NCBI GenBank assembly: GCA_902554885.1
Contig: CACDPV010000009.1
Coordinates: forward strand, 1-48,520
Direction: 5' to 3'
DNA: 48,520 nucleotides
Source: Paracoccaceae bacterium
GTDB taxonomy: Bacteria; Pseudomonadota; Alphaproteobacteria; Rhodobacterales; Rhodobacteraceae
In this document: piece by piece, positions 23,884 through 30,858 of the stretch
Numbering within the stretch: position 1 is the stretch's first letter
How the letters are laid out: every line of letters begins with the position of its first letter
Translations under genes and position numbers: made by a program
The notes under the pieces: model-generated
The model's database searches: none
What the model was told of the DNA's origin: nothing
What the model saw: the letters and a program-made list of their open reading frames with translations, nothing else

Positions 23884-24375
23884 CTAATTAGAAATCCCTT
23901 GCTTTAACTCCTCTAGGTACCGATCCACGCCCACTTCTTTAATATAATCTTCGTCCTCTGAAGCATATTTTACGTCTACTTTTAGTCTGTCAGTGTATAC
24001 CTCAAGCCAGTAATCAATATGATCTATCATATCTTTTGCTGCAACCTCCGAGGTAATACGTAACAAGCTAATATTATTCTTTTTACACCACAGCGATTTA
24101 ATTGCGTGCCTACGCTTTGCGATGACTAAATTATGCTTATTTTTTGCTTCGTCCTCAGACCAGTGACTTAATTTGAGTGGCAAGTGAGCATCGTATTCTA
24201 GGGCCGTAAAGTATTTTGGTAAGTAAAAATCAAAACGCAGTTTGCCAATGTCGATACAATCGTGATCCGTCCATTTTTCAATGTAGTCAACACCAAGCTC
24301 TCTTAATGCCATTGCTACAGCAGCAGGTCCTTCACATTCAATATTCACTTTTTTTATACGTGGAATTTTAATCAT
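23884..24375 (-). CDS. PD-(D/E)XK endonuclease-like protein (Vsr/homing-type)
   Basis: 163 residues. The central segment LRFDFYLPKYFTALEYDAH followed by a basic stretch (KNKHNLVIAKRRHAIKSLWC) and NNISLLRIT matches the layout of phage and Vsr-like PD-(D/E)XK nucleases: (L/F)DFYLP...(I/L)EYD, then K...yC..NNI.LLRI. Asp in RFDFY and Glu in ALEYD are the likely metal ligands. The usual G-Q-H after EYD is absent. Its ATG overlaps the TGA of the signal-peptide mini-ORF (ATGA). Possible roles are homing, mobility or defence. Confidence 0.6.
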   Translation of the reverse strand: MIKIPRIKKVNIECEGPAAVAMALRELGVDYIEKWTDHDCIDIGKLRFDFYLPKYFTALEYDAHLPLKLSHWSEDEAKNKHNLVIAKRRHAIKSLWCKKNNISLLRITSEVAAKDMIDHIDYWLEVYTDRLKVDVKYASEDEDYIKEVGVDRYLEELKQGISN

Positions 24376-24458
24376 GGGTTAATTGCGTTTTTAAGCTCTT
24401 GCGCACTTGCTTGGTTAGCAAACAGAACAACAGATAGTATGGCTAATAGCTTTTTCAT
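24372..24458 (-). CDS. Orphan signal-peptide mini-ORF, copy 4
   Basis: 28 residues: MKKLLAILSVVLFANQASA, then QELKNAINP and TGA. This is a complete Sec signal peptide with an Ala-x-Ala cleavage site and only nine residues behind it. The TGA overlaps the ATG of the nuclease-like gene as ATGA, the same junction as at 10339. It begins eight bases after the stop of the upstream membrane-protein gene. Confidence 0.6.
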   Translation of the reverse strand: MKKLLAILSVVLFANQASAQELKNAINP

Positions 24459-24465
24459 TTACCAT

Positions 24466-24675
24466 TCACCACGACCAGGGAGGGGGTTGTTTAGGGTCAG
24501 TCTTAACTGTCTTTGATGCCATCATCTTTAAGGTTATGAGCAGACAGGTAATTGCTCCAAATACCAAACCACTAATAACAAAATATGCAGAATAGTCCTC
24601 GTTGGAAGTCCAAAGAGCAAATATGGCTGATACGATAGCAGCTATACCAAAGATTATTGTTTTGTATTTAAGCAT
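24466..24675 (-). CDS. Small two-helix membrane protein (69 aa)
   Basis: MLKYKTIIFGIAAIVSAIFA forms a first helix and YFVISGLVFGAITCLLITLK the second; the tail TVKTDPKQPPPWSW is proline-rich. I start it at 24675 because that ATG overlaps the preceding mini-ORF stop (TGATG); earlier in-frame codons would run into the mini-ORF. Function unknown. Confidence 0.55.
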   Translation of the reverse strand: MLKYKTIIFGIAAIVSAIFALWTSNEDYSAYFVISGLVFGAITCLLITLKMMASKTVKTDPKQPPPWSW

Positions 24676-24757
24676 CACCAAACATTCTCTACATCTTTTT
24701 GGCTATCTTTGTTTACAGTACTTCCTATCTGCGCCAAAGAACTTTTGTCAGTTAAAT
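24675..24757 (-). CDS. Conserved KDVEVYW-type mini-ORF, copy 4
   Basis: The frame reads NLTDKSSLAQIGSTVNKDSQ, then KDVENVW and TGA, matching the copies at 12551-12625 (KSSL, DS, K-VE, W) and 19334-19426 (LAQ-GS-VNK, KDVE). Its TGA overlaps the next ATG (TGATG). No ATG start is seen; TTG at 24737 is possible. It follows the integrase N-terminal remnant in a shifted frame, which suggests that it derives from the integrase. Confidence 0.5.
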
Positions 24758-24921
24758 TGCTTAGTTAAACTTGTATTCTTTGCTTGGCTAGGAGAGCGTG
24801 TACGAAGCCCCTGAACTACTCTGGGATAGCGATAGTGGCCTATAAGGTCAGATGGCACTCTGCGTTAGAAGTAGTAATAGCCACCCCTGTTAAACGTATA
24901 TGGGATACTTTTGGTCTGCAT
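24748..24921 (-). pseudogene. Tyrosine integrase N-terminal remnant (DUF6538-like)
   Basis: From the ATG at 24921 the minus strand reads MQTKSIPYTFNRGGYYYF, TAA at 24865-24867, then RRVPSDLIGHYRYPRVVQGL and RTRSPSQAK, and ends at 24748. The YYYFRRRVPxDL...SLRTRSPSxA pattern is the N-terminal domain of DUF6538-type phage integrases. The catalytic domain is missing. The position, about 100 bases from the tRNA and pointing away from it, is where an integrase normally sits in a tRNA-targeting element. Confidence 0.75.
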
Positions 24922-24928
24922 TTTGGTC
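24909..24928. repeat. TTTTGGTC direct repeat at integrase start
   Basis: TTTTGGTC at 24909-24916 and 24921-24928 (GACCAAAA on the minus strand), offset 12 bases, spans the start codon of the integrase remnant. Equivalent pairs lie near the other att copies. Confidence 0.5.
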
Positions 24929-25011
24929 AGTACTCCATGTAAGCCATAAAGCATGGCATTAAGAATAACTGAGTGATGTCAGATGCTTAGATTAGCTTTA
25001 CATAGCATTGT

Positions 25012-25042
25012 GGGAGTAATTATGGTGCCCCCACACGGACTC
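25012..25042. repeat. Right outer att site within tRNA-Thr 3' end and flank
   Basis: The last 20 bases of tRNA-Thr (25023-25042) plus 11 flanking bases are repeated at 9525-9554. The 20-base tRNA part alone recurs at 13004, 19151 and in part at 22446. This is the intact attachment site. Confidence 0.85.
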
Positions 25043-25098
25043 GAACCGCGGACCTACTGATTACAAATCAGTTGCTCTACCAGCTGAGCTATAGGGGC
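25023..25098 (-). tRNA. tRNA-Thr (anticodon UGU)
   Basis: A 76-base cloverleaf on the minus strand with encoded CCA. The acceptor stem GCCCCTA pairs with TGGGGGC, the D-arm contains TAGCTCAGCTGGTAGAGCA, the anticodon arm CTGATTTGTAATCAG has the loop TTTGTAA and so anticodon TGT, and the T-arm contains GGTTCGAGTCC. Its 3' end is the integration target of the island to its left. Confidence 0.97.
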
Positions 25099-25167
25099 AC
25101 ATAGGCGTCATTAAATAAACACTGAGACCTTGGCAAGTTTAAAAATAAATTTCTTGTATATTATGTA

Positions 25168-26835
25168 TTAGCCCAGCTTATTCGCTTTTGCCAAAAGCAC
25201 TACCGCACATAGACCTACCAAAGAAATGTAAATAGCAGCAGGCGCTGCATTTACCAAATCCTCAAGACTTGCTTGTTCGTGTACGCGCGTAGATAAAGTA
25301 TTAAAATTAAATGGCCTCAACAATAAAGTTGCCGGTAATTCCTTAACACAGTCAACGAACACAAGAAGCATTGCGGAACCGAGAGAACCTTTAATTATTG
25401 GCAAATGAATTCTATTTAAAACTGACGATCTGCTTTTGCCCAAAGACCGCGCAGCATGCTCCAAATTTGGAGAAATTCGTCCCAGGGCTGCTTCTGTTGC
25501 TCCCTGACCAATAGCAAAAAATCTTACAATGTATGCAAGGATAATCGCAAAAGAAGTACCAGTAAAAATCAATCCTATATCGATTTGGGTTATGTAATAA
25601 ATCACGTCAGCCAAACCATTGTCCAAGGCGGCAAGCGGAATTAGTATACCGACACCTAAGACCGCGCCAGGCACTGCATATCCAATTGTTGTAATTGGCA
25701 TTGTGATTTTTGGTAACCTGCCTTTAATCGATTTCATCCCAAATACCATGAAGATGCTCAGAACTACCGTAAAAGCGGCTGCAATTGTTCCAGTAAAAAC
25801 TGTATTCCATGTGGCATCTATTAGAGCTCTGTCCAAAAACAATTTAGGATTACTCATAGAATGTTCTGCCAATACTATTAGCGGCAATGCAAATCCCAAT
25901 AAAACTGGTACAAAACAACAAGAAAATGCCAAAAGGTTCGAAAAACCCTTCAATTTAATTTTCGTCACCTTGTTGTGTTTCGATGACATATTAAAAAATT
26001 GCATTTTTCGCCGCGATAGTTTTTCAAGGCTAACAAGTAAAATTACCATTGCTAGGACCACACAGGCTAGTTGTGCAGCACCGCCCACATTACTTGATTG
26101 CAGCCAGACACTAAATATACCAGTTGTAAGTGTTTGAACTGCAAAGTAATCAACCGTTCCGAAGTCATTCACAGTCTCCATCATTACGATGGCTACCCCT
26201 GCCGCTATAGCGGGCCGAGCAAGCGGTAAATTTATTTTAAATAGGCGCTTGTATGAACTGGCCCCTATAGAACGGGCCACTTCTTCCAAGCTGGAAGCTT
26301 GATCTCGAAATGCAACTCTCGTTAATAAATATACGTATGGATATAGAGCTAAACTCAAGACAAAAACTGCAGCTCCAAAAGATCTAATCTCCGGAAACCA
26401 ATAGTCTTGGGAGCTCGACCATCCAAAGACATCTCTTAAAGTTGACTGAACTGGCCCTGCATACTCTAACAAGTCGACCAGAGCATAGGCACCAACATAT
26501 CCAGGTATAGCCAATGGCATTAACAAGGCCCATTGTAACCAACTGGATCCAGTAAAACTGTAACGAACCACAAACCAGGCAGTCAAAGTCCCGACTATAC
26601 CGGCAAGGACGCCTACGGATATCATCAACAGAACGGTAGTGGAAATATAACGAGGAAGAGTAGTTGAAATTAAGTGTGGCCAAATATTATCTGCAGGGAA
26701 AAGTGCCAAAAAAATTACGGACAGTACTGGCAGTAGTATGAATGCAGATATAATTATTGCGGTTATTGACCACCCGAAATTAGCCTGAATAAGTGGTTTG
26801 TATTGACCGGAAAAAGATGAATTTAGATCAGCCAA
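25168..26835 (-). CDS. ABC transporter permease, iron(III)-type (FbpB/SfuB family), two fused domains
   Basis: 555 residues with about twelve membrane helices and two BPD_transp_1 domains. The EAA-type loops are readable as SLEEVARSIGASSYKRLFKINLPL, and LEHAARSLGKSRSSVLNRIHLPII in the second half. Fused double permeases of this kind move ferric iron, or sometimes thiamine or putrescine. No solute-binding protein or ATPase gene adjoins it, so partners must be encoded elsewhere. First core gene right of the tRNA. Ion specificity is inferred from family resemblance. Confidence 0.85.
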   Translation of the reverse strand: MADLNSSFSGQYKPLIQANFGWSITAIIISAFILLPVLSVIFLALFPADNIWPHLISTTLPRYISTTVLLMISVGVLAGIVGTLTAWFVVRYSFTGSSWLQWALLMPLAIPGYVGAYALVDLLEYAGPVQSTLRDVFGWSSSQDYWFPEIRSFGAAVFVLSLALYPYVYLLTRVAFRDQASSLEEVARSIGASSYKRLFKINLPLARPAIAAGVAIVMMETVNDFGTVDYFAVQTLTTGIFSVWLQSSNVGGAAQLACVVLAMVILLVSLEKLSRRKMQFFNMSSKHNKVTKIKLKGFSNLLAFSCCFVPVLLGFALPLIVLAEHSMSNPKLFLDRALIDATWNTVFTGTIAAAFTVVLSIFMVFGMKSIKGRLPKITMPITTIGYAVPGAVLGVGILIPLAALDNGLADVIYYITQIDIGLIFTGTSFAIILAYIVRFFAIGQGATEAALGRISPNLEHAARSLGKSRSSVLNRIHLPIIKGSLGSAMLLVFVDCVKELPATLLLRPFNFNTLSTRVHEQASLEDLVNAAPAAIYISLVGLCAVVLLAKANKLG

Positions 26836-26991
26836 ATTTTGTTATCCAAATTATTAATCACGTTTTAACAACTCTTAATGAACATCTAGTGATAGCTATA
26901 TGAGAATTTAAACAGTAATTGTAACATTTCTTGAAACGCTTATTTTAATTAATAGTAAATCTTGATCTATTTTCCAAAGCGGTCTTACTAA

Positions 26992-27246
26992 CTACATGCC
27001 TAATGCTGACTTATACATACTTAAAATTGCTTCTTCCTCAGCTAAATCCTGCAAATCTCTTTTTCTAAGAACAACAAGTTTTCGCATAATTTTCGTATCA
27101 TAGCCTCGACTTTTAGCTTCAGCCATAACCTCTTTTTGTTGATCAGTAATATTACGCTTTTCAATTTCTAAATTTTCAAACCTTTCAACAAATTGTCGAA
27201 GCTCATCAGCTGCAACCCGATAACTGCCACCACTATTGTCTTCCAT
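26992..27246 (-). CDS. gapR: GapR-family nucleoid/overtwisted-DNA binding protein (DUF2312)
   Basis: 84 residues: AADELRQFVERFENLEIEKRNITDQQKEVMAEAKSRGYDTKIMRKLVVLRKRD. The RxFxERxExLExEKxxIxxDxKxVxxEAKxxGFD core is the DUF2312 signature of GapR, which binds positively supercoiled DNA and is typical of Alphaproteobacteria. Divergent from the small membrane protein at 27352, so the 105-base gap should hold both promoters. Confidence 0.92.
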   Translation of the reverse strand: MEDNSGGSYRVAADELRQFVERFENLEIEKRNITDQQKEVMAEAKSRGYDTKIMRKLVVLRKRDLQDLAEEEAILSMYKSALGM

Positions 27247-27351
27247 TATAACTTCCTTTTTTTTCTCTATGGCTTACTATCTAGTTGTAAATATCACAAG
27301 GTTTCGAATAACCTTTATGAAAACTTTTATGTTAATCATTGGCGGCAAAAA

Positions 27352-27570
27352 ATGGTCATACTTATTTGGGGCGGCGCAGCAGTATCAATCGTGGGACTTA
27401 TTGGGTTGTTGTTCAGTATGTATAAAGTCGCTTCTGCAAAAAAAAACACCGTATCCGACGAGGCTCTTCGTGTATCAATTCAGGCAGCAATGCCGCTAAA
27501 CTTAGCATCGCTGTTTTTGTCTGTCTTGGGCCTAATGTCAGTAACAATTGGCGTTTTAATAACGCCATAG
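27352..27570 (+). CDS. Small two-helix membrane protein (72 aa)
   Basis: MVILIWGGAAVSIVGLIGLL forms a first helix. A charged loop VASAKKNTVSDEALRVSIQAAMP follows, then the helix LASLFLSVLGLMSVTIGVLI. The ATG at 27352 begins the protein-like part; earlier in-frame DNA lacks this character. I do not name a function. Confidence 0.65.
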   Translation: MVILIWGGAAVSIVGLIGLLFSMYKVASAKKNTVSDEALRVSIQAAMPLNLASLFLSVLGLMSVTIGVLITP

Positions 27571-27630
27571 AAAGAAATTGATTCATATTCGAAATTTGAT
27601 ACATGTTAATTAAAGCTTAGAGAGGAAGTA

Positions 27631-28494
27631 ATGGGACCTGATATCACGGCATTTTTTGATGACGCTACAAATACAATTTCCTATGTAGTCCGGGACCCTA
27701 ATGGGTCTGCGTGTGCTATAATTGATAGTGTTCTAGATTTCGACTTTGCATCAGGTCGTACGGATACTCAGTCAGCTGACAAGCTGGTAAGTTTTGTAAG
27801 GGATAATAATTTAGATGTACAATGGCTTCTAGAAAGCCATGTTCACGCCGATCATCTTTCAGCTGCACCATACATCCAGATGAAAGTTGGTGGGAAAATA
27901 GGCATCGGATCTCGTATTACAGATGTTCAAGAAACCTTTGGCAAAATATTCAATGAGGGTACAGAATTTCAACGGGATGGCAGTCAATTTGATGAGTTAT
28001 TTGTGGAGGGAGATACTTTTCATATTGGACAGCTGAGAGGAGACGTTTTACATACGCCCGGACATACTCCCGCATGCATGACCTATGTAATCGAGGATGC
28101 CGCCTTCGTCGGAGACACGCTATTCATGCCTGACTTTGGAACGGCAAGGTGTGATTTTCCAGGCGGATCATCAGAAAAACTTTTCTCCTCAATTCAAAAA
28201 ATACTAGCTCTTCCTGATTCTACTCGCATCTTCGTTGGGCATGACTACAAAGCGCCTGGTCGAGAAAATTACGCCTGGGAAACAACTGTTGGTGAACAAA
28301 AAAATAAGAATATTCATATAAAAGTAGGTAAATCAAAAGATGAGTTTGTTAAATTACGAGATGAACGTGATGCAACTCTTTCAATGCCAAAGCTTATCGT
28401 ACCGTCACTTCAGGTTAATATGAGAGCTGGAAATATGCCGAAGCCTGACGACCAAGGTGATGTGTTTATCAAGGTGCCAATTAATAAAATGTGA
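27631..28494 (+). CDS. MBL-fold hydrolase, persulfide-dioxygenase-like
   Basis: 287 residues of the metallo-beta-lactamase fold. Metal ligands are in ESHVHADHLSA (His70, His72, Asp74, His75), the next His in HTPGHTPACM, Asp in FVGDTLFMPD and His in VGHDYKAPG. The DxxFxxDxGxxRxDFPGG pattern (GDTLFMPDFGTARCDFPGGS) is that of ETHE1/Blh-type persulfide dioxygenases and related glyoxalase II-like enzymes. GAGAGGAAG precedes the ATG. The neighbouring DUF442 gene and the nearby sox genes support a role in sulfide or persulfide oxidation. Confidence 0.85.
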   Translation: MGPDITAFFDDATNTISYVVRDPNGSACAIIDSVLDFDFASGRTDTQSADKLVSFVRDNNLDVQWLLESHVHADHLSAAPYIQMKVGGKIGIGSRITDVQETFGKIFNEGTEFQRDGSQFDELFVEGDTFHIGQLRGDVLHTPGHTPACMTYVIEDAAFVGDTLFMPDFGTARCDFPGGSSEKLFSSIQKILALPDSTRIFVGHDYKAPGRENYAWETTVGEQKNKNIHIKVGKSKDEFVKLRDERDATLSMPKLIVPSLQVNMRAGNMPKPDDQGDVFIKVPINKM

Positions 28495-28632
28495 AAAAAT
28501 AAAACCCTATTGAATGGACTTCTTAAGTTTTAATTTTGTGGTAAAAAAGGTATCTTGCCAGAAAATAGTAAGGATAAACGTTCTTCACTGAAAACTGGTT
28601 AACTTTGAAAAAATAGGTATAGCAGGTCTCCA

Positions 28633-29061
28633 ATGAACTTCATCTGTATTGATAAGAACTATCATGTTTCACCACAAATAGAGCCGCATCAAATATCTGA
28701 TATTGCTGACAAAGGCTTTGTTAAAGTAATTTGTAATAGACCCGATCTTGAGGTACCTCCCTCGCTCAGTAGTTTAGTAATGGCTGACCTTGCTGCAAAG
28801 GCAAAGATAGAATTCCATATATTGGAGCTTACACATGAGACTATGACCCCTGAAAATATTTTAAAACAGAGGAAAATATTCATGGATGCTAGTGGACCAG
28901 TACTAGCCTATTGTGCATCGGGCACAAGGTGCAGCGTTATCTGGGCTTTAGGGGAAGCAATGACTGGAACTAATATAAACTACATCCTAGAAAAAACTTT
29001 AGCGGCTGGATACAACTTAAGTAGTCTTGAAGCATCAATGAGAAACTTAGCCAACTACTAA
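28633..29061 (+). CDS. DUF442/TIGR01244-family sulfur transferase-like phosphatase
   Basis: 142 residues. The N-terminal part YHVSPQIEPHQISDIADKGFVKVICNRPD and the active loop YCASGTRCSVIWAL (CxSGxRs) match the DUF442 family, related to protein phosphatases and rhodaneses, commonly fused or adjacent to persulfide-dioxygenase MBL proteins. The catalytic Cys is in CASGTR. Sulfur transfer in sulfide detoxification is the likely role. Confidence 0.85.
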   Translation: MNFICIDKNYHVSPQIEPHQISDIADKGFVKVICNRPDLEVPPSLSSLVMADLAAKAKIEFHILELTHETMTPENILKQRKIFMDASGPVLAYCASGTRCSVIWALGEAMTGTNINYILEKTLAAGYNLSSLEASMRNLANY

Positions 29062-29220
29062 CCACAAAATGGCATATCTTTGACTAGATTGGCCTCAGAG
29101 TTCAAAAAAAATGATCATGTTTGCTCACCCTTAATAAAATTTTATTTAAGCTGGCGCAGGGATAACCGTGTCTGAGCACATTGATATCAAATGTTATATT
29201 ATTTTATTATGGAGGGATAT

Positions 29221-30576
29221 ATGTCAGATAATAATTTTACACGACGAAGTGTGATGCAAACTGGTGTAGTTGCAGGCGCAGGTTTGACAATGCCAACCAT
29301 TCTATCAGCAGGAAGTCATGATGGCTTTGCAAATGCACCAACAGGTTCTAGTGTAACGTTAGGTTTTAACGTTCCCCAGTCGGGCTACTACGCAGATGAG
29401 GGTGCGGATGAATTGAGGGCTTACAAACTGGCTGTTGAACATCTCAATGGTGAAGGTGACGGCGGAATGCTTCAGACATTCAGCTCAAAAGCCTTGGACG
29501 GCACGGGTATCCTGGGTAAAAAAGTTGAATATGTAACCGGTGACACTCAATCCAAACCGGACGCGGCGCGAGCTTCGGCGCGATCAATGATCGAAAAAGA
29601 TGGCGCCATTATGATTACAGGCGGATCTTCTTCTGGTGTTGCTATTTCAGTACAAGCTTTATGTCAGGAAGTTGGCATTATTTTTATGGCTAGTTTGACA
29701 CACTCAAACGATATTACCGGAAAAGACAAAAAAGCGAACGGTTTTCGACATTTCTTTAATTCATATATGATAGGTGCGGCCCTTGCACCAGTTTTGGCGG
29801 ACCGATACGGATCAGACAGGAAAGCTTATCATCTTACTGCGGACTATGACTGGGATTATACAACCGAAGAAGCTGTTAGAAACTCTACAGAAGCCTTGGG
29901 CTGGGAAACAGTAGCAGCAGTGAAAACTCCATTGTCGCAAACAGACTTTTCTTCCTATGTAGCTCCCGTTTTAAACTCTGGAGCAGACGTTCTTGTTCTC
30001 AACCAATACGGCGATAATATGGTAAGGTCTCTCACATCCGCTGTTGAGTTTGGATTAAGAACCGCACAAGCAAATGGTAAAGATTTCGAAATTGTTGTAC
30101 CTTTATTTTCTCGCCTTATGGCTAAAGTTGCAGGCAAAAAAATTAATGGAATTTTTGGTGCAACTGGATGGCACTGGTCTTTGGAAAATATGGCTGGTTC
30201 CCTTTATGCGGGCACAAATGCGTTTGTTAAATCATTTGGCGAAAAGTATGGCTTTCCACCGTCACAAGCGGCGCACACATGCTACTGTCAAACCTTACTA
30301 TATGCAGATGCAGTTCAGCGCGGGGGTTCTTTTAATCCTTGTTCAGTTGTGGAAGCACTTGAAGGCTTTCAATTCGACGGTATGGGCAGTGGTCCAACAC
30401 TTTACCGAGCTGAAGATCATCAGTGTATCAAAGATGTTCTAGTCGTGCGGGGGAAAGAAAACCCCCAAAACGATTTCGATTTACTTGAGCTCGTCGACAT
30501 AATGCCTGCAGAAGCGGTCACTTTTGATCCTGCGATCTTTGGCGGCGAATTGGGTTCGTGTAATCCAGGCGCGTAA
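29221..30576 (+). CDS. Tat-exported solute-binding protein (Peripla_BP_6; branched-chain amino acid/urea-type ABC)
   Basis: 451 residues from the ATG at 29221, preceded by GGAGGGA; the longer frame from 29191 lacks support. The N-terminus contains FTRRSVMQTGVVAGAG, a twin-arginine signal. The mature part follows the type I periplasmic binding protein fold, with ITGGSSSGVAISVQ and YHLTADYDWDYTTEEAVRN typical of urea- and amide-type binding proteins. No permease or ATPase lies beside it. It precedes acetyl-CoA synthetase by about 280 bases. Ligand unknown. Confidence 0.85.
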   Translation: MSDNNFTRRSVMQTGVVAGAGLTMPTILSAGSHDGFANAPTGSSVTLGFNVPQSGYYADEGADELRAYKLAVEHLNGEGDGGMLQTFSSKALDGTGILGKKVEYVTGDTQSKPDAARASARSMIEKDGAIMITGGSSSGVAISVQALCQEVGIIFMASLTHSNDITGKDKKANGFRHFFNSYMIGAALAPVLADRYGSDRKAYHLTADYDWDYTTEEAVRNSTEALGWETVAAVKTPLSQTDFSSYVAPVLNSGADVLVLNQYGDNMVRSLTSAVEFGLRTAQANGKDFEIVVPLFSRLMAKVAGKKINGIFGATGWHWSLENMAGSLYAGTNAFVKSFGEKYGFPPSQAAHTCYCQTLLYADAVQRGGSFNPCSVVEALEGFQFDGMGSGPTLYRAEDHQCIKDVLVVRGKENPQNDFDLLELVDIMPAEAVTFDPAIFGGELGSCNPGA

Positions 30577-30858
30577 TTAAAAGATAGACCTCTAGATTAT
30601 CTAAGGCTTTTTTACATTTTAAACAAAGCATTTTCGAAAAACGAATAAACGATTTTTGTGTCATTCTTTTTGGGATGTATGGACCAAACTATTCTTCAGA
30701 AATTTTCCTATGAATGCGGCGTAGTGTTTGACGAAATAGGAAGAGGAGTCTTAGATAATTCTGAGTTGAGAGCAGAATACTTGGTTACTTTAGAAATTTT
30801 TTCTGGAAAGAGAGTTCTACAACTGTTTAGAATACACAAAAGTTAACAGGGAATTAAA

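Noticed and set aside
9525-25042. CRISPR array or integron attC sites as explanation of the repeats
   Set aside because: Repeats are few, of several different kinds and kilobases apart. They match a tRNA end rather than attC hairpins, and there is no intI or cas gene.
30658-30846. 62-codon frame before acs
   Set aside because: GTG start without a clear ribosome binding site and no recognisable features. It could be a small protein, but the 282-base gap 30577-30858 is better left as non-coding.
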